In this document: piece by piece, positions 24,776-37,700 of the stretch | Layout of the letters: every line of letters begins with the position of its first letter | How positions within the stretch are numbered: position 1 is the first letter of the stretch | From: Trichostrongylus colubriformis | Taxonomy: Eukaryota; Nematoda; Chromadorea; Rhabditida; Trichostrongylidae | Reading direction: 5' to 3' | Assembly (NCBI GenBank): GCA_963978905.1 | Contig: OZ022257.1 | Span: 14,775,664 to 14,839,663, forward strand | DNA length: 64,000 nt | Position numbers and translations under genes: made by a program | The notes under the pieces: generated by a model | Database searches by the model: none | Seen by the model: the letters and a program-made list of their open reading frames with translations, nothing else | What the model was told of the DNA's origin: nothing

Positions 24776-26293
24776 CAGGGTCAAGCCTCCGTTGAGGAAT
24801 CCTCAACAGGGGGGGTCGTATTTGGTCCGCTAGGAGGGGGGGGGGTCGTAATTGTTGAGGTTAGCAGTGATGAACAGAATTTCTCAGGCTGAGGGTCTAA
24901 AGTGTAAGGGAAAAATGATAAAACTGACTAATTGGGTTCGAACCCAAACTAGATTAACTCAATCATCATGGAAGCTTATGCATGGCGCGATCCGCAACGA
25001 AACCGGTGAACGCCAATAGCCCTTTTGTTGGCCCGCTGACACCGAAACCACGTACAGAGACACCTCCGAAATTCACCGATTAACCGTGGAAAGCGATATC
25101 TATAAACGGGTACCACCGTGAATGGACAGTCCAGAAACAATGGGATGAAAACGAAAAATTAGATGATATGGACTTATTTCGTATCTCACTACGATCGCAA
25201 GTACGTAATCTAGTGTTAGCGGCCACTATGCGGGCCGGAGAAACGTTTGTATATTGAGAATGTGGATGAAATCCTCATGCATGGCGCATCCCACAGAGAA
25301 GCTGACCGACGCTTTTCGTCTTCCCACTAGGCCTCCGAGAGCGAAGGATGCATACTGGAAAAATTTCAGTAACAATGAATCGATTTTTGGGAAGATTCGT
25401 GGGGAAGATCTCGTAAATTCGACGAAAAAAAGGTCCCCTCAACTAGCTTTTCTGAATTTTTCTTGCTTCGTTTCAGAGGTGTGGCATAGCTCAGGTAGTC
25501 ATTCGAAAGCAAAAACCTCGCAGACTCTGCTTCACCCAAACGAACTCATATAGTTAAGTTTGAAGGAAGTTATGGTCATTTGAAGTAAAACACTCCGAAA
25601 TTCCCCTCAACTGGCCCTCAACTGGCTTCCCTCAAAATAACTTGCTTCCTTTCAGAGGTATGGCATAGCTCAGGTAGTCATTCGAAAGCAAAAAACTCGC
25701 AGACTCTGCTTCACCCAAACGAACTCATGTAGTTAAGTTTGAAGGAAGTTATGGTCATTTGAAGTGAAACACTCCAAAATTCCCCTCAACTAACCCTCAA
25801 CTGGAAACCCATATCGAGAACTAAGCAACCATAAGGGAAAGCAAGTAGTCAATAGATAGGTCTAAGGAAGTAATTGGGAAAACAGGTCACAGCTGCTTGA
25901 AAGATGGGCTCTAGGTAAAGTTTGAAGTGTTTTAATAATGTCGGAATTTAGTATGGGGTGATAATAAGATAACGCGCTCCAACGCGACCGCTTCGCACGT
26001 CGCCCGAAACGGGCGGTCGCCCGTCGCCTGAAACGAAACTTCAAAGGTAACAGTCTTTTGTTTTGGTTTTTTTGATCGAGAGCCCCTTCTGGATCATTTT
26101 TAGACTTGTCCAGTTCTTGTGCCTTCATTATTACTGATTCAGTTTTTATTCAATCACAGCCCATTAATGGACATGAGTCAATGTGTGTCCATAATATAAT
26201 AGTTTGTAGAAAGGGGGGGTCGTATTGGGGGCTCCTTTTTTGGGGGGGGGTCGTATTTTTTGAAAATTTCGCTCAACTGGACGCTTGACCCTG
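24776..26293 (+). mobile_element. hAT-like non-autonomous element, copy 1 (1518 bp)
   Basis: Terminal inverted repeats CAGGGTCAAGC...GCTTGACCCTG and an exact 8-bp target duplication GTCGGACG (24768-24775 and 26294-26301) match the hAT superfamily (CAGGG ends, 8-bp duplication). Subterminal hairpins GTTGAGGAATCCTCAAC and G-runs ending in GGGGGTCGTATT lie inside each end. A segment of about 179 bp is tandemly duplicated near 25482 and 25661. No hAT transposase (BED finger or dimerisation domain) was recognised. Inserted in the mariner transposase. Confidence 0.85.
25435..25800. repeat. Tandem duplication inside hAT-like copy 1, unit about 179 bp
   Basis: GGCATAGCTCAGGTAGTCAT starts near 25483 and 25662, each preceded by TTTCAGAGGT and followed by GAACTCATRTAGTTAAG and CCCCTCAACT. 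The related hAT-like copy at 28375 has a single unit. Confidence 0.8.
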
Positions 26294-26935
26294 GTCGGAC
26301 GACTATTCCATCAAAGACGAAAACCGCGGCTGGTGGAGCGTAGACGGCGTAGAGTACTGGGAGCTGCTCGATGAAGGTACAACAGTATCCGCCGTTGTCT
26401 ACCTTCGTCAATTACGAGAATTGAAGGCAGATGTCCAAAATTCGCGACGGCGGCGGTCACATGTGTACTTCCAGCACGACAACGCGAGACCGCACATTGC
26501 GAGATCGAAGAAGGCCGAGCTGCTCTCGCACGTTTGCTCCGTGCTTCCACTCCCACCGAACTCCCCAGACCTGGCCCCTTCGGATTTCCATCTTTACTCC
26601 CACCTCCAATGCCACCTGGACGGCCAAGACTTCAAAGCTCGCGACGACGTCAAGAAGGTACTCGAGAACTTCTTCGAGGTCCAGCCCCCGGCCTTCTGGA
26701 GCAAGGGCATCCACGATCTGCCTAACCGGTGACAGAAGGTCATCGATAATGATGGTGCATATTACAAGTGATTCCCAGTTGTCGTTAAAAAGTTGTACAA
26801 TAAAGATAAAACTTTGTCAATTTGTCCGATTTATATTGAATCAACCTAATACATCAAAATAGCTAAAAGCTAGAGATTGTATGTCACCAGCATCTAAACT
26901 GTACTCATTTGCTTGTTTTTTTGAACGGTTCATAG

Positions 26936-27102
26936 CTTTATTCTCTACTCTTCCAATCGTACCTTCAAAGCTTTTATGTAACTCCTTCACTATCGTGGGC
27001 GATCCAAAGGCTCCGAATCTTTATTCTCTACTCTTCCAATCGTACCTTCAAAGCTTTTATGTAACTCCTTCACTATCGTGGGCGATCCAAAGGCTCCGAA
27101 TA
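26936..27102. repeat. Tandem duplication, unit 83 bp, two copies
   Basis: CTTTATTCTCTACTCTTCCA at 26936 recurs at 27019 and the units are identical to GATCCAAAGGCTCCGAAT. Confidence 0.85.
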
Positions 27103-27899
27103 ATTCAAAAGAACCATCTCGGCAGTTGTAGATCGACTAAGCCCAACGAACGTAACAACGAAGTTGTTCATCATTCGTTGTTTCCGAAGGCGGTTTACAT
27201 CAGGAAAGAAGTTAGGGCTGGTAGCCCAGAAGAGGGTAAACGACAATGAAGAAGACACCCGATGAAACATCGATAACGAGGTAGGTTGGGAGCTTAGCGT
27301 CCAGAGCAGTTATTTTTTGAGATACAATCGTTTAAACTTATCAGTGGGTAGAATAGACGCATCCTTTTCCAAATTTTCTACCAATGTATTATACTTTGTT
27401 TTCGTCCATTTCTACCACCAACGTTCAGCCAAATTATGGCATCGTAGTGAGCTGGAAGCCAAATTTCCCTACTTTGAGTATCACCTTCAGAAGTTTTAGA
27501 CCTTTTCAATCCTGTCATTACATTCACTAGAACCGAGACCACGTGCGGAGTGCGTGTGGCTGCTTTAGCCCCGTGGTGCATATCTTTTATAAGGCCGTTC
27601 TCCATCGCAAAAGAGTACTGGTTAGAGTAGACGGCCAAGAAGGATTCACTGATTCGGTGTCAACTTGATCCTTCGGCAATTAAAACATTCATTGCATCTT
27701 CTTCTTGCTCGATGGGAAGGATGTTACTTGTTCCCTACCCATCGCGGATGCTTTCTTCAGCAAACACTGTACTGAGCCATGCGACGACTGTCCGAGCCCT
27801 TTCCATGCCCACTGGCACACCATCCGATGCCCTTCTAATCGTCATACTTTCTAGCGGTCGGCGAACCGTTTCCTTATCCCGGCTAGAATGATATCTTTC

Positions 27900-30212
27900 T
27901 TAAAGACACCGGAAGGGGGTAATTTTGACCTACGGTAAGACAGACGTAGTTCGGACGAGTTTAAGCGGCCGCCATTGCACAAACTCGCCAATTTGACGCC
28001 TTGGCATGGTGCCAAGCGGAAATGTTTTTATTATAAAGTTGTTCTTTCCTTTTACTTTTTCCTTTGTTCCTTCTTGTATTGTTTCTAGATTTCTAGATAT
28101 TGTTTCTAGATGTACTTACATGAATACTAATGTAGTCGGGAATGGCCACTCCACTGAGAGTCAGGTGCTAAAATTAACGATGGCCCGCAACCCGTCTCCT
28201 ACAGCGGACAACTCGGAAAGTCAGTGTGTTGATGCGAATGCGATGCGAATACACACCAGAGTCGCGCTTTCGAATCCGGATTTTTTCCCCGATTATCGCT
28301 TCTAACCTTCACTGTTCGTTATAAAATGCTCTGCATTTCTTTGCATCTTCCTCTTGTTTCGGATCCCTTCCGGTCAGGGTCAAGCGTCCAGTTGAGGAAA
28401 ATTTTCAAAAAATACGACCCCCCCCCTAAAAAGGGGCCCTCATACGCCCCTCTCTCTCTTAAGACAGAAAAAGCTTTGGTCGGAGCACTACTGTATATAA
28501 ATAACCTGACAAAAAACTGGACTGATGTGACTGGACCTGAGTGTCAAGGAATCAACATTCCGCTGCATATGTTGTAGCCAGCATAACTCAACGAAGGAGG
28601 GACATTTTCCCCGCTTCCTCCAACTGTGTCTAGAAATGACAGTTCTTGATACCGACGAATGCTCCATTGTATGCAAAAATTTCGTCGAAAATTTCAAGCT
28701 TGGAAAAAAGAAAGAGCTGAAAAACGCATGAGAAACATGGGACATTGTGATGTGGCATGATTAATGTTTGATTTACTATCTGTGAACAGACACTGCTCTG
28801 CTGGATACAACACCTTGACCAGTATACATGTCGTAAACATGTGATTTTGCGCATGCACATATCAGTTCTAACAAAGCGTCAAATGACTATTGAAAGCATT
28901 GATAAACCGTGTAAGCTGAGCGCTAAGCTGTAAAAAAGACGGAAATGAGCGATTCGCCTGCCAGTGCAGTAGAAAGGCATTTGTCATAAATGATGCGGTT
29001 GCGTGAACCAGGAAACGGGATGGTGAATTTCGTCATTTGGTACTTTTTTCGATATTTTCGCTGCTGTAATTGATTGCTTCCCGGGGGGCTCAACTTTGGG
29101 CCAGGGTCGACCCTTGAAAACACCCTGGTTGAGCTGAAGGCCTCCAATAAAGTTTTGACGGGCAACCTCAAAGGCAAAACAGAAGTATTGAAACTGAAAA
29201 CGTTTTTACAACGCACTGGAATGACATGTCAAAAAGAGCCTTGTGCAGAACCTCGATCTTAAAAAAATATTGTGTGTCACAAGAAAACACGACCAGCACA
29301 GCAGAACATTTCACTCTCATTCCATTCCACGCTCACAACGCTACTCTTAAATGGTCACATAGAGGACGAGTCGAGAAAAAAAATATTAACTCAAGAGATG
29401 TGAAGAAACATGCAAGAGGGACTACGAGTCGCTGTGCATACGCGCGAAAAAGGAGTAAGTGCGGCTGCGTCGCGATCACGATGGAGCGCGGTATCTTCCC
29501 CATACTAAATCCCGACATTTTTGAAATGCTCTGAACTTTACCTAGAACCCATCTTTCAAGCAGCTGTGACCTGTTTTCCTAATAACTCCCTAAGACCTAT
29601 CTACGGGCCGCTTGCTTTCCCCAATGGTTGCTTAGTTCTCGATATGGGTTTTCTGATGAAGATTTGATGAGGAAAATTTCGAAGTGTTTCACGGAAATGG
29701 TCATAACTTCCTTCAAACTTAACCATAAGAGTTCGTATTGGTGAAGCGTGGTCTGCTAGGTTGTCGCTTTCGAATGACTACCTGAGCTATGCCATATCTT
29801 CAGAACGAAGCAAGAAAAATTCAAAAAAGCCAGTTGAGGAAAGCTTTTTTCGTCGAATTTGCGAGATCTTCCCACGAATCTTCCCAAAAATCGATTCATT
29901 GTTACTGAAATTTTTCGAGTATGCATCCTTCGCCCTCGGAGGCCTAGAGGGAAGGCGAGAAGCGTCGGTCAGCTTTTCTGTGGGGTGCGCCATGCATGAG
30001 GATTTCATCCACATTCTCAATGAATACTAACGTTTTTTCCGGTCCGCATAGTGGCCGCTAACACTAGATTACGTACCCCTCACAGGGGTCTCATTGGTCT
30101 GATCACAGCTGACCCCGAGGGATTACGACCCCCCCTTCGAGCTTACCAAATACGACCCCCCCCCGTTGAGGATTCCTCAACGGTGGCTTGACCCTGCTTC
30201 CGGTTCCTTTCA
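27900..30212. mobile_element. TTAA-flanked repeat, 465-bp family, copy 3, split by a hAT-like insertion
   Basis: 27900-28374 matches the family up to CCCTTCCGGT. The last bases, CTTCCGGTTCCTTT, resume at 30197 after the 1822-bp hAT-like element. An 18-bp tandem duplication (TTTCTAGATATTG...) is present near 28085. Confidence 0.72.
28375..30196 (-). mobile_element. hAT-like non-autonomous element, copy 2 (1822 bp)
   Basis: Same ends as the copy at 24776 but inverted: starts CAGGGTCAAGCGTCCAGTTG and ends CAACGGTGGCTTGACCCTG. The exact 8-bp duplication is CTTCCGGT (28367-28374 and 30197-30204). The shared core (about 29740-30090 here; 25200-25550 in copy 1, opposite strand) includes a frame starting MRMWMKSSCMAHPTEKLTDA in both, conserved more than expected but without known domain. 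The left half (28460-29500) has no counterpart in copy 1. Inserted near the end of a TTAA-flanked repeat. Confidence 0.82.
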
Positions 30213-30620
30213 AGGAAGCGAAGGGGGTCGCCAGTACATCTAAAGCCGCCGTCAGACTTGTGATTTCGCAATTTGCGACGTCGCACTTTCGCATGCGATA
30301 CTACGACCTTGAGACTGTGCAATGCCCCTACTTCTCGTGCAAAAGCGCGACGCCGCAAAAATTCTAACGACGACCTGATCTTCCTGCACGAGGGGACTCC
30401 TCATTCATCGGATATTAGAGTAAGAACTCCAAAAGCTATGTGTTGATAGATCTGTGTCAAATGTGTCGAAAGCTACTTATCAACTAGGAAATCCTCTACA
30501 CATTCAATTTCCAACTTTAACTCGAATATAAGTCAACTGAATTGCGCATTCCGACTGAAGCGGATTGCATCGCTGGTTTTTCAGTAAGTTCCTCCGGTGG
30601 CACCTTTCTTGGCACCCCAT

Positions 30621-31108
30621 TTAAAGGCAGGCACATTCCAGATTATTGGGATATCACATCTCCTCTCGTGGATGGATGGTTCGACCCAAGCCACGTAGGC
30701 TGTACCTTTACCGAGGCGTGAGTGTCAGTTCCTGGAGCGTGCAGAACCAAAGAATCTAGCGCAACAGCTCGGCCCCGCCCACCCAGCCGGTGGTATGCTG
30801 CAAGTGTTCCCGTGCCTAGTGTGGGGTCAGGTCACTCAGTAGTGGGTTTACTTCACGAGGCGATTGGTTTACTGTCAATTTCAAGATCTTGGCTGGTCTA
30901 CCTATGTCAAAGATAAGAGTCGAAGAATAAAGGCAGACCCTCGGCTGGGATGGGAGAGGCCGAGCTGTTGCGCTACATTCTTTGGCTCTGCACGCTCTAG
31001 GAACTGACACCCACGCCTCGGTCAAGGTACAGCCCACGTGGCTTGGGTCGAACTATCCCTCCACGGCAAAAGATGTGATATCCTGATAACCCTGGAATGT
31101 GCCTTTAA
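30621..31108. mobile_element. TTAA-flanked foldback repeat (488 bp)
   Basis: TTAAAGGCAGGCACATTCCA and the inverted TGGAATGTGCCTTTAA end the element. The arms pair through GATATCACATCT, GTTCGACCCAAGCCACGT and GAGTGTCAGTTCCT. A long AGCGCAACAGCTCGGCC / GGCCGAGCTGTTGCGCT inner stem is present. Confidence 0.78.
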
Positions 31109-31754
31109 CAGTTGCATTGCATATACGGGGAAAAAAGTTGATAAACAAAACAAAGTTGTTCACTCTGACTTTTCAAGTACAAGGTGAGTAAAACACAAAA
31201 GGGCTTATCAATAACACCGAAGACGTTTATTTTTATTAGCGGCGAAGAGCGATGACGGTATATGTTATATACAATAATTTTCAATGACAAAATCTAAAAC
31301 TGACGAGCTGATAAGGCAATTTGTGTGATGGAGACAATAAGGCCTTGATGACAATCGACCCATGAATTTGGTAGATTCCCTATATGATCATCATGGGTCA
31401 AAATAACTGAAAATAACACAACACAACACAACAACATAGACATTTGGCAATATTAGACCAGTATTTGGAAGAGTAGACCATCATCCCACTAAGCACCGGC
31501 GGGGAAAATGGTCTCAACTGAGAGCGCGAATAAGCAGCAGTGAGAGACGAGGATCGGCAGAACGCGAGCGATGAGACAACGGAGAGCGTGGATGCGTGGC
31601 AGTTCACACAAGGCAGGAAAAGACGTGATGAACGACGACGAATGGGATGAAAGTGGGTGAGGTGATTGCGATGTGTGTCCATCCATGGAATGTGTACGGT
31701 GGTTTCACTTCAACACTTACTATACAGCTACATCTCATGTGTATATCTACAAAA

Positions 31755-34700
31755 CTACTGTAGCCTCCATTTTGTGAGGTCAACTTCTGGCAGAGCCGTA
31801 CACGGCGTTAATTGTGGTCCTGGCAGCAAGAATGCGTCCTGAAAAAGTGATGATGATTCTTTCTAACCGCTTTACAATTCACTGAACAAAAGTTGTCGTA
31901 ATCTAATTTCGATTACTATGTTGGTTCAGAGTTCTGGAAAGGTGTGGCCGTTGGTTGGGCTGCTCACAGTTAGACATTTTGCAAAGCCCTACAGGATAGT
32001 GATGAATAACCATGCCTAGTTTGTGCGTAAAATCAATCACTACTTCCTCACTGCGAAGGTATCCAAAGCACACGCGCTAAATTGTGGGCACCAAAGCAGT
32101 GACAAAACTTTTGAGCAGTTCGCTCGTTTTGAGCACGTTCTCGTTGAGAAATGAAGAAAAGAATGCATGAAGGTCTGGATATAGACCAAAAAACTGAAAA
32201 GCACCCAAAATTTGTGGAATCTGCGAAGTGTGGCGCTTCATACTGCCACCAGTTTCGACAGTGGAAGTACTCGTTGAAGTGATTGTCATAGCCAACTTCG
32301 AATTTCTATGGGAGGCAACGCCGCTTCCCCACTGCGAAGTGACAAACACGTACACTTGGAGGCGGGTTTAAAGCTTGGAGGCGGCACCTGTCACACTTAG
32401 ACCTTACTTTGTCCCTTTTAGAGCTCCTTCGTCGCGAAAACGCTGCACGTAAACCGCTTCTTCTTGTAACCCCCTTCCAAACATGCATAATTGCCCCATA
32501 TGTAACCGGATCATAGTATCCACTACTTTTGAATGTTGGTTATTCTAATATAAGGGCCAGGAGTTTCACCTTCAGAGCGGCTAGCTTAAATTACAAAGTG
32601 ACTAAGAGGGTAGATTCCCTTGGCAACTTGGAGCAACTCAAATGTCGCGCAGCTGAATTTCTATCTGATTATGTAATTTCCTAATTCCTTGAGGTTCACC
32701 GTTCCTTATGACTTTAATGTGGAAATTGTGATCTGGTTGTATAATGGCTCTTAAAGCGTAATGCGTGCATTCTAATTGTCTAATTGTATTATTGTTTAAT
32801 TAGATTGTGTTTTTAGATCCAGAGCGTATTTTTATGCTTATTCAAATTGTTTGGATTTCTGGTTCTTGTTGTTTGTTCTGCGTTTTGCCTTAAGCAGCGT
32901 AATAAACACAAACACAAACACAAACATAAACATAAGACAGGTGAAAAAGTCAGCATTGACATACCTGTGAGATCAGCTCGAAGTGGTCGGCATTATCGCA
33001 TATTACCCGCGATAATGAGGATTTCCTAATTTCGGCGAGTTGACTAGGTGTGAATGCACCCGGATTCTCGTAGTAAAACCTGAAATTTTGATAAAATATA
33101 CTGCGACAGCATTGTTTGAATTAATGAAACCAGCTGACCTATCACCGTCTCGAAGTCGCTTGAATTGCTCGCCAATGACACAGCTGAGGGTGGTGCCGAC
33201 GAGACCACCAACAACTGGATCTTCTAACATTGCACCCACATAGAAATCCACATCATCTGGATTAAAGTGAGCAAGATTAGCGTGAACATCAAATTTTCGG
33301 ACCAGCTACTTACTTCGGACTTTGTTAGGGCTTACCGGTGGTGTTGTAATTTCGTTTGAGTCCGTTCCTAAGATTTCGATCGAGGATCATATCGGAGAAG
33401 TCTTCAAAATCAACGGCTTTCGGTAATCCACAAAATTTTCTCATCGTATTGTAGGAAGGGATAGCATGGTCACGACCACGTTGGATGTTCAGTGAGCCAA
33501 GATCCGTGCTGAAATTAGGCATGCAAAAGAACTGTAAATTTTTGAAAGATAAACAAGTGTTTATTGAGTGTAAGACAGGATAAACAATGCACAATATCGA
33601 AGTGATTTGTGAAAAAAAAAACAGTATGAAAAAAGGACTGGGAAAACACCCAAGGCGAGCCTACCTGCCAAACATTTTCTCGGTAATAGCAGGAGTCATA
33701 CGATGCGGCCGCTTCACAGCTGTGCTCATGAATCCACGAAGAATCGGATCCACACCACCTAAATGTGAAATATCGTCTTGCATACATGACATTTATAAGC
33801 GGTACATGGTCGATATGCCACGACTACAGTAACCCCTTTCTATCAATATTCCGTGCCATCTACGCGCACTTTAACAAATCGACGTCCGTTAGCGCACGGT
33901 ACCCCTCAGCCGTCTCATAGAGGGCTATTTTGGAATACTTTTCAGGAAAACAGACTCTGTAGAGTGTGCTGTGTGCAATCGCACCTACACACTTGATTTA
34001 ACGCCCACTGTTTCTATGGCCACGGTACAGCGGCGGTGTAGCGTGTAACCGAATTCAGTGCATCTTAGTCAAGTGATCCGTATGCTCGAATTCTTCATGA
34101 GATTATAAATTCAGAATTTTAGAATGATGTACCTTAGTCAGTCGCTTCGCAGTAAACATTAAGCGTCAAATAAAACGTGCCTTAGTTTAATAGTTGCATA
34201 CACTGCGCACCACCACGCTATATTACAAGCCCTCACAGGGTACATCCAGATGTCGAGGAATACGGCCCTTCTTGATGGAGACCCAAACACGACCTCCGTT
34301 CCTTCATCTACATAACCTCAACAGCATCAGTAACTACATATTGCCGATTGCACAGTATTAATAACTAGTTTTTGCTGATCTCTCAGATTCTAATAATTTT
34401 TTTCGAACTCTATTATACTATATTCCATTATATTTTTCAATTTTATTATATTTTTATGGGTCAGCGACGGTACGTTTCGTTTACCATCTATCCTGGGACC
34501 ATAGCTGACCTCTACGATTACGTCTCCTCCCCATCCCGCCCGTCAAATACAACCCCCATCGAGGAATCCTCGTCTCCCGATGTACCCTGATCCTTTAGCT
34601 ATTGCACGTCGCAGCGTATAAGCAGTTGACACAAGCATCACTGTAGGTGCAGTGCGGTGAAAAAGCCTACTGTGGCTGGAAATGTCTGTACCGCGTATAT

Positions 34701-37700
34701 GTAATGTGGAGCGTTTTGGAATGAAAGCCTGTACATTTCTTTATTTACATATTTCATTTATACGTTGTCTGCCACTCTATCGGTGGGTCCCCCATCCCTT
34801 CACAGCTAAATACGAACAATGACCCATCATCGTTGCAAGGTTTGAAAAAAAAAGCATGTGAAAAAGCGTATAAGTGTGACCCGAATGGGAGAAACTGAGC
34901 AGCTATTAAGGAATTGATTATCAAAACGACAAATTTTCAGAAGAAACGTTGGAAAAGAAGCCTAACTGGCTGAAAGATTAGGGTTTGACAGATGATTAGC
35001 ACGCGGAAAAGTTGCAAAATTCTTCAACACTGGTGTTTACCAGTACACCGGTTACGGTTGCACTTTACAAATAAAGTATTTCGTGAGTGACATTTTGTGC
35101 ACAAACATCATTTCTCAAAAGACCCATGGATGCATCGAAATTAGTAAAAAAAAATTGCTCCATTTTTTGAAATGAATATTTGGGGAGATTCAGGAGGAAT
35201 CACCTGGGAGGCAGGCGTATGCATTTTTAGTGTTCACCAAACGTTCGAGTAACTTGTGCAGTCTCTCTTCTCGCTTTCAGGAAGAGATGAGCTAGAAATT
35301 TAAGGATGGATTCTCTTCCAATCTTGTGGCGTTTGAGGTGAATGAAGAGCCGGTGGTTGGAAGTTGTACCACAGCTCGCCAAGGCGAGGGCCATCTTGGT
35401 AGTGGAGTGCGGACTATTCGTGAGGGTAGTTGAGGTCACGCTGTTCCACTCCTGCGATCGGCGTGGATTTTCAATTTCGTGAGCTGCACCTCGATCGTGT
35501 CCTCTTTTGGTTTCATTGCCGGAGAGATGTGGGTCCCGTCCACCACCTATGGTTTTGGAATTTTGCGGCATTTATGCCTCTTGTCGCGTAGTCAGAAGGG
35601 TTGGCCCGTGTAAGCGAATTGTACCTCATAATTCAGTTCGCTCAGGTGATGGGCAATCTGCCAAATCTCTCCGATTCGGTTCTCCACCAGCCTTCCTTTT
35701 TCCTTCTCAAAAATACCTATAATTCAATTGAGAACTATTTCCGAGTCGGGAAAGACATAGAAGGGCAACAATGGGTTGGGCAACATCACGATAAGAGTTC
35801 CTTTCCGTTTGGGGAAGATGGAATTCGTCAGAAGACAGGGTCTAAGCTGCTATCATTTGCTGTTTGTCACAGTTGCTTCTTCAAAAAATCTGCAGAGAGC
35901 ACACATATACTGGACAGTGAGAAGAAGCGAATGTAGGTGGTCACTCTCCTCAGATGTTGGGGTCGTTACTTGGGAAGGGGGGGGGGAGTGAGGTGGGGAC
36001 TGTCACCACTTGGCTCTACTCATGCATAACTTCCGACTGAGCATAGATGAGCGTTGCCCATGCTCTGTGGTGGTGACAAAGCGCTCTTCTCTCTGGGTGA
36101 TTCGCGCCTATTTCAGAACTAGATGAAATGAAATGTTGTAATCCTTTTTTGAAAGTATTGAATTCTAATGAATGAAGTAATAATTAAGGAGAATTTTTGT
36201 TGGGGGATTCACTTCATACTGAGCCATGCCCTTGACGTCCACCTAAATTCTCGTAGCATTGAATGCATACATGACTTATACATACAGTAGCGCTCAAAAG
36301 TCTTCGGCGAAATGGTCTTCCACTTGGGTTTTTCACTTGTAACTTTTTTGCAACTGCACCGATCTAAGAGAAATTTTAGTATGTTGTACTTGGAGCCACT
36401 GCATACTTAATGTACTATTTTGGCGCTCAACGGTGTAGGTTACGTGGTTATATGGAATTTTTTAATTTTGGCATGCCATCGCTATGCCGCCCCGCTGTGC
36501 CGCTGTCATCAAAAGTCGTGGTCTTTCTACAGAATATCAATAATCTTTGAGACTTGCTCTTTTTATTTTTGTGAAGAAAGCCGTTATTTTTGACCAAGCG
36601 TTTTATTTTTTTCTGGGTGGTCTTGTAGTTAAATCTTGTAAAAAATCATGAAAAGTGGCAAGCGGCGCTCAAGTAGAAGGAAATGTTGACAATAGGTTCA
36701 GGCACCACATATTAGAATTTTGTCAAATTTAGTCAAGTAGAAAAAAAGTTACGACAAAAAAGTTTTGGCCGAAGACTTTTGAGCGCTACTGTACATCTAT
36801 GTGCGTGGATCGCCACTGACGGTACTGTCCTTGCAGACGGATCTGAGCTATGGCAAGATTGCGCAGTAAATTCTTCGCTCCACAAACACCATATGTGGTA
36901 ACGGTGCCGCTTGGTACTGTCCCATTTAGTCCAAGATGTGTAATAATAAACTACTCGGAATGTTCTACGTCAGCGAAGTAATCTTTTTTGAACAGTCACG
37001 AAGGGGTCAGCCTGCGTGAAGGCCAGTAGCTCATGACCTCCCCGTCGCAACGACACACACCCACACGTAATGATTGTGCTAATGCAATTGCTGTGCCCAA
37101 CTAACGAGCCACTCCCATTACTGTGAGAGTCATATTTCATCAATAGAAAAAAAAAACTATGTGCGTCACTAATATGGCGAGAGATCTGGCGGAACCCCTA
37201 GGCAGACCTTACCTTCGAATAGGATCTTGCTCGATTTGAACACACCCTCACCAAAGAAGAAACCACCATGGCTGATGTTACCACCGGAAAAATCCAGTCG
37301 CTTGTAAAATTCCTTAAAAAAGCTTATTCACCAACAATGTAACAAATTATTTTGCTCTGGAAATGCAAACTTTGCTAACTTTTGGAAAAAGAGGTAAAAG
37401 AGGGGAAAACCAAGAGGGATAAATAATAAGAAACAAATAAACAAATATCAAAATAAATATACAATTAAATAAATATAAATTCAAATAAAATCAATATATA
37501 ATTAAATAAATGTAGAAACAAATAAATAAATAATGAATAAATAATGGACGGAGTAGAAGGCCTCGAAGGCTCAGTGAATCCTTGACCTACAGCTACCACT
37601 TAGTAAGATCTTTCTCGAAAGTCCCGACTTTCATGCGAAATTTCAAGGGATCTGGGAGGGAGGGAATTTCAAGATACGGTAGAGTACGTAGCGTGTTCTG

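Larger units (their letters stand above)
24432..26849 (+). mobile_element. Mariner (DD34D) element, internally deleted and split by a hAT-like insertion
   Basis: The ends are inverted repeats starting TTAGGTTGATTCAATAT, with TA after the right end. The transposase N-terminus begins at 24604 (MPHDFKPSRDHIRN..., a helix-turn-helix region ending TAYLWHSKFV) and the C-terminus runs to about 26770 with FQHDNARPHIAR and NSPDLAPSDFHL; 34 residues separate the second and third catalytic Asp, the DD34D mariner signature. Between them sits a 1518-bp element flanked by GTCGGACG. Without it the mariner is only about 0.9 kb and still lacks the stretch with the first catalytic Asp, so it was already a non-autonomous deletion copy. 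The insertion interrupts the frame. No activity is possible. Confidence 0.88.

Noticed and set aside
25862..26128. 88-codon minus-strand frame with a basic stretch
   Set aside because: Lies inside the hAT-like element, is absent from the second copy, and has no domain.
32951..32964. Peroxidase ending at ISQVCQC with an in-frame TGA
   Set aside because: A good GTATGT donor follows ISQ, and a phase-0 exon at 31838 begins DAFLLPG, the normal continuation in this family.
33003..33251. Continuous reading through peroxidase exons 15 and 16
   Set aside because: The open frame crosses a 59-bp intron by chance; splicing at GTCAGC...TTTCAG gives the conserved [12 protein letters not shown] junction.
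33515..33787. 90-codon minus-strand frame ([14 protein letters not shown]...)
   Set aside because: Out-of-frame reading across peroxidase exon 13 and the following intron.
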